From contig CAIVZZ010000029.1 of assembly GCA_903910555.1 (NCBI GenBank), positions 124,001-188,000 of the forward strand: 64,000 bases of DNA, written 5' to 3'. The notes beneath the pieces were generated by a model that saw only the letters and a list, made by a program, of their open reading frames with translations, did no database searches and was not told the origin of the DNA. The position numbers and the translations under genes were made by a program. The DNA is from an uncultured Gemmatimonadota bacterium (lineage in GTDB: Bacteria > Gemmatimonadota > Gemmatimonadetes > Gemmatimonadales > Gemmatimonadaceae). Shown here one piece after another: positions 9,788 to 16,403 of this stretch (position 1 is the stretch's first letter; every line of letters starts with the position of its first letter).

Positions 9788-10348
9788 TTAGCGCGGCCAG
9801 AAGTGGCCGAAGATCGCGCCCGCGATCAGCGCATAGATCAGTCCGTCGACGGACGATGTGATCGTCGTGCTGAGTTTGCGATTGTACCAGATATTCATCT
9901 GCCAGAGCGCGGCTGAGCAGCCGAGGAATGCGGTCGTCGAGACGAATCTGAAGACGGACATGAACTCGGCGCCGACCGGCAGTGCGCGTCCTGCGATGTA
10001 CGCGGCGAACGCGTCGACGATGAGCAAATACAAGAACCACTTCGCGAGCGCGCCGCCCATCGGCCACATCCCGTTCGAACGCACGGTCATGACGATCACG
10101 GGACCCTTGTTCATCTTCTCGATAAATCCCGGTGACTTCATGTCGCCCATGTTAGCCGGCCGCGGAAGCATGTAGTCGTTCGGAGGGATCGCGAACGGAC
10201 GGAGGGCGTCCATTACTGCGTCTTGATTCGGCACGGTGGCGTAGTCGCCTTTGTGCCACGGCGACATCATGTGAATCACGGAGCTCACGACAAACGCGAC
10301 GACCGCGGAGAGCACGATTGGCAGCCAGAGCGCATGCATTCCTGTCAT
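9788..10348 (-). CDS. Conserved-type small membrane protein of unknown function
   Basis: The 186-residue protein has four hydrophobic segments: residues 6-26 (LWLPIVLSAVVAFVVSSVIH), about 101-122, 130-148 and 163-182. Between the first two lies an ~70-residue soluble loop with the polar run HKGDYATVPNQDAVMDALRP. ATGs at 10348 and 10339 are both possible; I give the longer form. The gene lies 7 bp upstream of the GT22 mannosyltransferase on the same strand and is therefore likely cotranscribed with it, but no residues point to an enzyme. I do not recognise a named family. Its upstream neighbour, the DNA glycosylase, is 109 bp away and need not share a transcript. Confidence 0.7.
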   Translation of the reverse strand: MTGMHALWLPIVLSAVVAFVVSSVIHMMSPWHKGDYATVPNQDAVMDALRPFAIPPNDYMLPRPANMGDMKSPGFIEKMNKGPVIVMTVRSNGMWPMGGALAKWFLYLLIVDAFAAYIAGRALPVGAEFMSVFRFVSTTAFLGCSAALWQMNIWYNRKLSTTITSSVDGLIYALIAGAIFGHFWPR

Positions 10349-10457
10349 GACGACCTCGGATGGGAGCGGTGGGACCGCGTTGTAACCGACGCGCGAGAGG
10401 ACATTCCAACGGCACTACGTTTGTATCGGCCGCCGGTTGCGTCAAGGCTTTCGGCGG

Positions 10458-10889
10458 TCAACGCTGAACTTCCCAGTCGGCCACGGGGCCGGCACAGAGT
10501 CGGAACAGCGGATGCGCACTCGGCGATGCAACGCCGAGCAGCAGCGCGTGTCTTTCGGGATCGCGCCGTCGGAGTTTCGCGAGGAGGTGCTCCCGCTCGT
10601 ATTTCAGCTGTCCGCGCGTCGCACTGATTCGTTTTTCGAATCGCGCGCGGCCGATTTTCCGGCGGTCGAAGCCGTAGCCGCGTTTCACAGACTCGTCGTG
10701 GACGGCGCGCAGGTATTGAGCGATCGCCGCAATCGGACGCGCATCGAGAGCGAACCGTTCGAGCTGCGGATGATGTTTGTACCCGCGCGTTTTCCCGGCG
10801 AGCACGGCTTGCGCCAGCAGGGCTTCGCGCCAGAGCGCGACGAGTCCTTTCGCGTCGAGATACTTCGGATGGAGCGTCCAGAGTCGCAT
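10458..10889 (-). CDS. Pyrimidine dimer DNA glycosylase (T4 endonuclease V family)
   Basis: Started at 10889, the protein has 143 residues and opens with MRLWTLHPKYLDAKGLVALW, the typical N terminus of the bacterial branch of the Pyr_excise family (PF03013). An in-frame start at 11036 would add an unrelated arginine-rich extension overlapping the divergent gene's leader. E22 (ALWREALLAQ) lies where the T4 enzyme has catalytic E23. The N-terminal threonine used by T4 DenV as nucleophile is replaced by Arg at position 2, so the attacking amine would have to be different. The conserved KHHPQLERF block follows. The expected role is to cut the glycosidic bond at UV-induced cyclobutane pyrimidine dimers and nick the strand by beta-lyase action. 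It stands alone as a repair gene. Confidence 0.82.
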   Translation of the reverse strand: MRLWTLHPKYLDAKGLVALWREALLAQAVLAGKTRGYKHHPQLERFALDARPIAAIAQYLRAVHDESVKRGYGFDRRKIGRARFEKRISATRGQLKYEREHLLAKLRRRDPERHALLLGVASPSAHPLFRLCAGPVADWEVQR

Positions 10890-10952
10890 CGGTGCGGCGG
10901 CGGGTATGGGTGCCGCCGAAGGATTGCGTCGCGCTCTCGCCCCGGCAAGCGT

Positions 10953-10960
10953 TATCTTTG
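10953..10960 (+). promoter_or_regulatory. TATCTTTG promoter-like box
   Basis: TATCTTTG at this position exactly matches the Bacteroidetes TAnnTTTG element and lies 27 bp upstream of the ATG at 10988, with a GGAG ribosome site between them. No TTG element at the expected -33 distance is seen. Confidence 0.4.
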
Positions 10961-10987
10961 CTCTGTTCGCCCCCCTCCGGAGTGATG

Positions 10988-11842
10988 ATGCAGAGACGCA
11001 TTCGTATCGGATTTGGGTTGTCAGCAGTTTTCGCATTTCTCGCGGCCTCGGCTGCTGCCGCCCCCCTCGTGGCGCAGGGCTTGGCGATGCCGAGCACGCG
11101 CGGCAAAACCGTGACCCCCGCGTTCGAGGGGTGGTATCAGAACAAGGATGGCACGTATAGCATCTCGTTCGGCTACTACAACAGAAACTCCGACGAAACG
11201 CTCGACATTCCGATCGGCCCGGACAACTTTATTTCGCCGGGCGATCAGAACCAGGGGCAGCCGACGCGCTTTTATACCAAGCGGCACTGGGGCGTGTTCG
11301 TCGTGAAAGTTCCGGCGGACTTCGGCAAGAAGCAGGTCACATGGACGGTGAGAATCCGCGGCGAGACATTTGCCATCGCGGGCAACCTTCGGCCGGAGTG
11401 GGAAATCGACGCGCTCGAGGGCGAGGCGGGATCGGGGAATACGCCGCCGATGCTCCGCTTCAGCGAAACAGGACCGCAGGGCGCAGGTCCGGCCGGCATC
11501 ACCGTTGGCCCGCTGGCCGCGAAAGTCGGCGCGCCGCTCGTGATCAACGTGTGGACCACGGACGACGGTAACGCGGCAGGGGCGATGGCGTCCGACGCGC
11601 GTTCGACCACCCCGGTTTCGCTTGCATGGTTTAAGCATCAGGGCCCGGGCGATGTAACGTTCACGCCGCCTGCTGCGCGGCTGACGCCGACGGGCGGAAA
11701 AGGATCGACGAACGCGACGTTCAGCGCGCCGGGTGACTACATCGTGCGCGTCCGCGTGAACGATGCGTCGGGCGTGACGGGCGCCGGACATGCGCAGTGC
11801 TGCTGGACGAACGGGTATGTGAAGGTGACGGTATCCCAATGA
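10988..11842 (+). CDS. Secreted protein with C-terminal Ig/PKD-like domain, function unknown
   Basis: The 284-residue protein starts at 10988, five bases after a GGAG; an adjacent ATG at 10985 is also possible. A signal peptide runs to about residue 30 (FGLSAVFAFLAASAAAAPLVAQG). Residues 35-150 contain aromatic-rich strands such as FEGWYQNKDGTYSISFGYYNR and the motif RHWGVFVVKVP. Residues 185-284 read like an Ig/PKD-like fold (GAPLVINVWTTDDG, then PGDYIVRVRVNDASG) and end with HAQCCWTNGYVKVTV, where adjacent cysteines may bind metal or form disulfides. Its TGA overlaps an ATG of the cytochrome/monooxygenase gene, so the two are likely coupled. I do not recognise the family. Confidence 0.72.
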   Translation: MQRRIRIGFGLSAVFAFLAASAAAAPLVAQGLAMPSTRGKTVTPAFEGWYQNKDGTYSISFGYYNRNSDETLDIPIGPDNFISPGDQNQGQPTRFYTKRHWGVFVVKVPADFGKKQVTWTVRIRGETFAIAGNLRPEWEIDALEGEAGSGNTPPMLRFSETGPQGAGPAGITVGPLAAKVGAPLVINVWTTDDGNAAGAMASDARSTTPVSLAWFKHQGPGDVTFTPPAARLTPTGGKGSTNATFSAPGDYIVRVRVNDASGVTGAGHAQCCWTNGYVKVTVSQ

Positions 11843-11856
11843 GCGAGGAACGCCGC

Positions 11857-13248
11857 ATGACACGCTTTTATCGGCACACGTTCACTCTCGGAGTCGCCGG
11901 CGCGCTGTTCGCCGCGCCGCTCGCGCTTGTCGCACAGGGCGCGCATGCACTTCCGGCCGCGTCGACGGTCGCAAAGGATGTCACGCCGACGTTCGCCAAA
12001 GACGTCGTGCCGATCTTTCAGGCGAAGTGCCAGGTGTGCCATCAGCCGAACTCGATCGCGCCGATGTCGCTCATTTCATACGACGACGCGAAAAAATATG
12101 CGGGGAAGATCAAAGCCCGTGTGGTCGCGCGCGTGATGCCGCCGTGGCATCTCGACAAGAATGTCGGGATCCAGTCGTTCAAGAACGATCGCAGTCTCAC
12201 CGATGCACAGATCGAGACCATTGCAAAATGGGTCGACGCTGGTGCGCCGATGGGCGATCCAAAAGACATGCCGGCGGCGGTGAAATTCCCCGATCCAAAC
12301 AGCTGGCAGCTCGCTGAAAAGTTTGGCCCGCCGGATCTCATCGTGACGTCAAAGGCGTTCACCGTTCCGGCGAAAGGCGAGGACAAGTGGTTCCGCCCGC
12401 TCGTGGAAACCGGCATCACGGAACCGCGCTGGGTGCGCGCGATCGAAGTGCGGCCATCCTTTCCGAACGGAAGAAAAGTTGTTCACCACGCGCTCGCCTA
12501 TTTGTTGCAGGATGAAAAGGGCGTCACCGGCCTCGCGTCGACCGCGATGGATATGAACATGGGACCCGGCCTGTTCATGGAGTGGGCCGTCGGCAAGACC
12601 GGCCAGATATTCCCCGGCGACGCAGGGAAGCTCATGCTCCCCGGCTCGCGCATCAAATGGGAAATCCACGTGCACTCGAACGGCGAAGAAGCAAAAGACA
12701 ACACCGTGCAGCTCGCCGTCTATTTCTATCCGAAGGGCTTCGTGCCGCAGCACCGCACGGTGCTCAAGATGTTCGATGTCACGCGCGGATCGGAACTCGA
12801 CATTCCGCCGAACGAGAAATCAATCACGCAGAATTTTTACGTGATGCAGGCGCCGTCGAGGATCGAGAATTTCCAGCCGCACATGCACATGCGCGGCAAG
12901 GCGATGTCGATGGAAGCGATTTACCCCGACGGCCGCCGCGAGGTGCTGAGCTCGGTGAACAACTTCCAGTGGAAGTGGCACAACAACTACGTCTACTCCG
13001 ACAGCGCTGCGCCGCTCCTCCCGAAAGGCACCACGCTCGTGTTCACCGCGTGGCACGACAACACGGCGTCGAATCCAAACAATCCCGATCCCACGCAGTG
13101 GGTGGGCTGGGGCGATCGCACCGTCGATGAAATGGCGCACTGCTGGATCGATGTGACGTACATGGACCAAGCGGATTTCGATAAAGCGGTGGCGGCTAGG
13201 AAGACGGCGAAGATGGCGGGGATGACGATGCCTGAGAAAAACCAATAA
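11857..13248 (+). CDS. Secreted cytochrome c fused to a copper monooxygenase-like (PHM-fold) region
   Basis: I start the gene at 11857, six bases after GAGGAA; the ATG at 11839 overlapping the upstream stop lacks a comparable site. The protein has 463 residues. A signal peptide covers residues 1-27. Residues 40-130 form a class I cytochrome c-like domain with one haem motif (C58, C61, H62 in CQVCHQ) and a candidate axial Met in RVMPPWH. The rest resembles the ascorbate-dependent copper type II monooxygenase fold, with candidate copper ligands in KVVHHALAYL, IHVHSNGE and FQPHMHMRGK and a late HCWIDV. The fusion suggests haem-delivered electrons to a copper centre in the periplasm. The substrate is unknown, and the copper ligand assignment is by pattern only. 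Confidence 0.78.
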   Translation: MTRFYRHTFTLGVAGALFAAPLALVAQGAHALPAASTVAKDVTPTFAKDVVPIFQAKCQVCHQPNSIAPMSLISYDDAKKYAGKIKARVVARVMPPWHLDKNVGIQSFKNDRSLTDAQIETIAKWVDAGAPMGDPKDMPAAVKFPDPNSWQLAEKFGPPDLIVTSKAFTVPAKGEDKWFRPLVETGITEPRWVRAIEVRPSFPNGRKVVHHALAYLLQDEKGVTGLASTAMDMNMGPGLFMEWAVGKTGQIFPGDAGKLMLPGSRIKWEIHVHSNGEEAKDNTVQLAVYFYPKGFVPQHRTVLKMFDVTRGSELDIPPNEKSITQNFYVMQAPSRIENFQPHMHMRGKAMSMEAIYPDGRREVLSSVNNFQWKWHNNYVYSDSAAPLLPKGTTLVFTAWHDNTASNPNNPDPTQWVGWGDRTVDEMAHCWIDVTYMDQADFDKAVAARKTAKMAGMTMPEKNQ

Positions 13249-13250
13249 AG

Positions 13251-13395
13251 CGAGTGAACTGTTAACCACTAACCGTTGGTCGGTTAACCAAGGTGTAAAA
13301 CTCAGTCCGGGCCGCGAACCTCGTCGAAAAGGTTCGTGGCCCGGACTGAGTCGTTAACAGAGCACCGACCAACAGTTAGTAGTTAACAGTTCACT
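13251..13395. repeat. Full-length nested inverted-repeat element, copy A
   Basis: The ~145-bp element fills the gap between two convergent genes. Outer arms 13253-13284 and 13364-13395 are 32-bp inverted repeats with 30 of 32 positions complementary (ends AGTGAACTGTTAAC and GTTAACAGTTCACT). Inside them a second inverted repeat, 13300-13320 against 13331-13351, forms a GC-rich 21-bp stem with one G-T wobble (core GTCCGGGCC and GGCCCGGAC) and a 10-nt loop. Spacer sequences between arm and stem differ on the two sides, so the element has polarity. Copy B at 16258 matches this copy along nearly its full length when reverse-complemented. Confidence 0.93.
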
Positions 13396-13413
13396 GTTGT
13401 TGCTTTTTGGGAA

Positions 13414-13707
13414 CTACCAATCCCCTCTTTCCTGCCCCCGCCGGTACGCGAAGTACAGCGTGACCAGGTTCCCCGTCGCCCCAATCGACATCCCGGCCCA
13501 GTAGAGCACCCATCCCGTTTTCTCATCGTTCGTATGGAACGAGAACGCGAAAAACACATACGCCACCAGCGTCCACCCGAGACACAGCGCGGCGGTGCCG
13601 ACGAGTTCGCGACGTGAGCGCCGCCGGGTTTCGCGCTCGCTGATGCGCATCTGCTCCGCGCGCTGCTCACGCGTGGGGATTGGCTGCTGATAAACAGTCT
13701 TCGTCAT
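13414..13707 (-). CDS. Small two-helix membrane protein, function unknown
   Basis: The 97-residue protein has a charged, arginine-rich N terminus (residues 1-35, with REQRAEQMRISERETRRRSRRE) followed by two hydrophobic segments, about 37-57 (TAALCLGWTLVAYVFFAFSF) and 66-86 (GWVLYWAGMSIGATGNLVTLYF). The positive N terminus should stay in the cytoplasm. It is convergent with the cytochrome-monooxygenase gene and separated from it by repeat copy A; it is divergent from the M28 peptidase at 13787. I do not recognise the family and see no catalytic motif. Length, a plausible ATG at 13707 and normal hydrophobic pattern support a real gene. Confidence 0.6.
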   Translation of the reverse strand: MTKTVYQQPIPTREQRAEQMRISERETRRRSRRELVGTAALCLGWTLVAYVFFAFSFHTNDEKTGWVLYWAGMSIGATGNLVTLYFAYRRGQERGDW

Positions 13708-13786
13708 AGGCGGTTATTGGTCTTCCGTGAAACCCCGGACTACTTTCATCGTGCCAAGCCCACCTACATAACAAGACGGGATTCCC

Positions 13787-15592
13787 ATGCGTATCGCAAG
13801 ATTTGCACTGCCGCTCCTCGCGCCGCTCGCGCTCCACGCACAGGCCGCGCCAAAGCTGAACAAGTTCGGCAACCCCGAACGCATCACCCCCGCCCCGACC
13901 ACCGCGGCCATCACCGTCCGCGATCTCCAGATCCGTCTCTACCAATTCTCCGACGATTCCATGCAGGGCCGTCAGGTCGGTCGCGTCGGAAATATGAAAG
14001 GCACCAACTACATCGCGGCCGAAGTGAAACGACTCGGCCTCGTCCCCGCCGGCGATAACGGCACCTTCTTTCAGGTACTGCCGTATCACCTGCACTCGTT
14101 CACAAATCATTCGCGCCTGACGGTGAACGGCAACCCGCTCGCATGGCAGCAGGATTGGGTCGCGGTTCCCGGCGCGCGTGCGCCGCGCCCGGTGAGCTCG
14201 GCTGATGTGATTTTCGGAGGCACCGCAGGCGATACGCTCACGCAGATCTCCGCCGCACAAGCGAACGGAAAGTTCGTCGTGCTGCTCGCGGCACCACCGC
14301 AGGCTGCACCAGCCGGCGGACGCGGCGGGGCTGGTCGCGGTGCGATTCCAGGTGCTGCGAATCGCTTTGCCGGCGCGGCAGCGGTTGCAACGGTTGATCT
14401 CGACGCCCTCACACCCGCGCAGCGCACTGCCATCAACGTCCCGACCGTCGCTTCGCAGAGCGGAGGTCGTGCAGGCGGCGGTGGCGGACGCGGTGGACGC
14501 GGTGGCGCGGCTGCGGCCGTTGATTCGGTCGCCCTGCTCCACGCGCAGCTCGACGCGCTCACTCCCGCGGCAACCATCCGTCTCACACGCGCCGCGGCGG
14601 CTCAGCTGTTCGGCCGAGCGTCCGTCGACGGACTCACCCCCGGCATCGCAGGCGGCTCAGTCACCGCGTCGCTCGATTTCATCGAGACGCCGTCGGAGTG
14701 GGCGCGCAATGTTGTCGCGGTAATTCCCGGCAGCGATCCCATACTCAAACACGAGTACGTCGCGATCGGCGCACATAACGATCATATCGGCATGAGCGCG
14801 ACACCAGTCGATCACGACTCGCTCAAGGCGTTCAACGACGAGCGCAACAAAGAACTGATCGCGAACAACATGATTGCACTCACGCCGGCGCAGCTCGCGA
14901 CGATTCACGTCAACATGGACAGCATTCGCAAAATCCATCCGAGGGCACGCGTCGACTCGATCAACAACGGCGCTGACGACGACGGTTCAGGCTCGATGGG
15001 AGTGCTTGAGATTGCCGAGTACATCCAGTCGATGAAGGTGAAACCGAAACGCTCGATTCTCTTTGTCTGGCACACGGGTGAAGAAGCCGGACTCGTCGGC
15101 TCGAATTTCTACACGCACAATCCGACGCTGCCGATCGACTCGATCGTCGCGCAGATCAACATCGACATGATCGGGCGCGGGCGCGCAGAAGATCTTCCCG
15201 GCGGCGGTCCGGACTACCTCGGCGTCGTCGGCTCGTTCTTCGATTCCAAAGATCTTGGAGAGACGGTGTCCGGCGTGAACAAGAAGCGTACAAAACCTCT
15301 GGATCTCGATTACCGCTATGACACCACGCTGACCTGGTCGGGGTACAACAACATCTACGGCCGCAGCGATCACTACAACTACGCGCTGCAGGGCGTGCCA
15401 ATCGCGTTCTTCTTCACCGGGCTCCACGGCGATTATCACCAGCGCACCGACGAAGCCGAGTTCATCGACTACCCGCACTACGCGAAGATCACGAACTATT
15501 TGCGCGACGTCATGCTGGAAGTTGCAAACGGACCGAGACCGCGAATGAACGGATCGCATCCGGCGAAGCCGGTGAAAGCTGTGGTTCCATGA
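13787..15592 (+). CDS. Secreted M28-family zinc aminopeptidase/carboxypeptidase
   Basis: The 601-residue protein begins with a short signal peptide (RFALPLLAPLALHAQA). An N-terminal M28 segment (LRLYQFSDDSMQGR type, then NYIAAEVKRLGLVPAGDNG) leads to a PA-like insert, interrupted by two glycine-arginine tracts (GGRGGAGRG and [11 protein letters not shown]). The catalytic part has all M28 zinc motifs: AIGAHNDHIG, NNGADDDGSG, HTGEEAGL with the catalytic glutamate, INIDMIGRG and the C-terminal LHGDYHQRTDE. It should remove residues from peptide ends outside the cytoplasm. Its TGA overlaps an ATG just before the DUF4412-like gene. Two further M28 genes lie at 28937 and 38396; the latter is the closer match because it shares the DDSMxGRxVG N-terminal block and the glycine-rich insert. 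Confidence 0.92.
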   Translation: MRIARFALPLLAPLALHAQAAPKLNKFGNPERITPAPTTAAITVRDLQIRLYQFSDDSMQGRQVGRVGNMKGTNYIAAEVKRLGLVPAGDNGTFFQVLPYHLHSFTNHSRLTVNGNPLAWQQDWVAVPGARAPRPVSSADVIFGGTAGDTLTQISAAQANGKFVVLLAAPPQAAPAGGRGGAGRGAIPGAANRFAGAAAVATVDLDALTPAQRTAINVPTVASQSGGRAGGGGGRGGRGGAAAAVDSVALLHAQLDALTPAATIRLTRAAAAQLFGRASVDGLTPGIAGGSVTASLDFIETPSEWARNVVAVIPGSDPILKHEYVAIGAHNDHIGMSATPVDHDSLKAFNDERNKELIANNMIALTPAQLATIHVNMDSIRKIHPRARVDSINNGADDDGSGSMGVLEIAEYIQSMKVKPKRSILFVWHTGEEAGLVGSNFYTHNPTLPIDSIVAQINIDMIGRGRAEDLPGGGPDYLGVVGSFFDSKDLGETVSGVNKKRTKPLDLDYRYDTTLTWSGYNNIYGRSDHYNYALQGVPIAFFFTGLHGDYHQRTDEAEFIDYPHYAKITNYLRDVMLEVANGPRPRMNGSHPAKPVKAVVP

Positions 15593-15606
15593 ACTGGAGG
15601 ATGATC

Positions 15607-16254
15607 ATGAAAACAGGAAGAGCAGTGATCGCCTTGATGCTTGCCGCCGCGCCGCTTGCCGCGCAGTCGTTTCAAGGCACGGTGTCGATGACGATCACCG
15701 GTGATAACGGTCCGCCGCAGTCGATGACGTACATGCTGAAGGACGGCAAGATGCGCTTCGAACTCGGCGGCGGAAAAATGGCTGCGATCATCGATCCGGC
15801 CACGCAGCGCATGATGGTGATCATGACCGCGCAGAAGATGTACATGGAGCAGAGCTTCGCCCCCGCGAGCGCGGCTGCACAGCAGCAGATCGCAGGGATG
15901 AAAGCTCCGACGATCGCGCGCACTGGCAAAATGGAGACGATCGCCGGCTTCAAGTGCGAACACGTCACCGCGACAGACGATGACGGTCAGTCAGTGGACG
16001 CCTGCATCTCGAGCGAGCTCGGCGGATTCCGCATGCCGACCGCGAGCAATCCGATGGCGCCGCAGCGCGAGGCAGGATGGATCACCGCGCTCGGATCGGG
16101 AAAGTTTCCGCTGAAGGTGACAAAGAGCGGAAAGACGGTGATGGAAGTGACCGCGATCGACAGGAAGCCGCTGGATGCGGCGCTGTTCACGGCGCCGGAG
16201 GGGTTCCAGAGTTTTGCGATGCCCACAATGCCGAAAAGACCGGGACAGAATTGA
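15607..16254 (+). CDS. Secreted DUF4412-like protein
   Basis: The start at 15607 follows a GGAGG at 15596-15600 by six bases; the in-frame ATG at 15589 overlaps the M28 stop but precedes that site. The 215-residue product has a signal peptide (RAVIALMLAAAPLAAQS). The mature part shows a repeated strand pattern, SFQGTVSMTITGDNG, MTYMLKDGKMRFEL, QRMMVIMTAQKMYM and TIAGFKCEHVTATDD, that resembles DUF4412 proteins, which have a lipoprotein-carrier-like beta fold. Two cysteines (in FKCEHV and DACISS) may pair. It is methionine-rich. The likely partner is the upstream M28 peptidase, with which it is cotranscribed. No enzyme activity is indicated. Confidence 0.6.
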   Translation: MKTGRAVIALMLAAAPLAAQSFQGTVSMTITGDNGPPQSMTYMLKDGKMRFELGGGKMAAIIDPATQRMMVIMTAQKMYMEQSFAPASAAAQQQIAGMKAPTIARTGKMETIAGFKCEHVTATDDDGQSVDACISSELGGFRMPTASNPMAPQREAGWITALGSGKFPLKVTKSGKTVMEVTAIDRKPLDAALFTAPEGFQSFAMPTMPKRPGQN

Positions 16255-16257
16255 AAA

Positions 16258-16403
16258 CGAGTGAACTGTTAACTACTAACTGTTGGTCGGTGTTCTGTAT
16301 GAAAATTAGTCCGGGCCACGAACGCTATCGCGCGGTTCGTGGCCCGGACTGATTTTGTCACCTTGGTTAACCGACCAACAGTTAGTGGTTAACAGTTCAC
16401 TCG
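16258..16403. repeat. Full-length nested inverted-repeat element, copy B (opposite orientation to A)
   Basis: The outer arms 16260-16291 and 16370-16401 match in 31 of 32 positions as an inverted repeat, and the palindrome extends outward through CGAGTGAACT/AGTTCACTCG into flanking AAAA/TTTT. The inner stem 16308-16323 against 16335-16350 is perfect over 16 bp with an 11-nt loop. Asymmetric spacers (GTTCTGTATG on the left, CACCTTGGTTAACC on the right) show that this copy is inverted relative to copy A. It lies between two convergent genes and its right end contains the stop codon of the VPS10/BNR gene. Confidence 0.93.

Noticed and set aside
13251-13395. CRISPR repeat
   Set aside because: Copies are kilobases apart and there are no regularly spaced short repeats or cas genes.
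13251-16403. Integron attC sites
   Set aside because: The repeats are imperfect palindromes in intergenic gaps and have GTTAAC cores, but they lack the R/L box pattern (GTTRRRY/RYYYAAC) and no integrase or cassette array of same-direction short genes is present.
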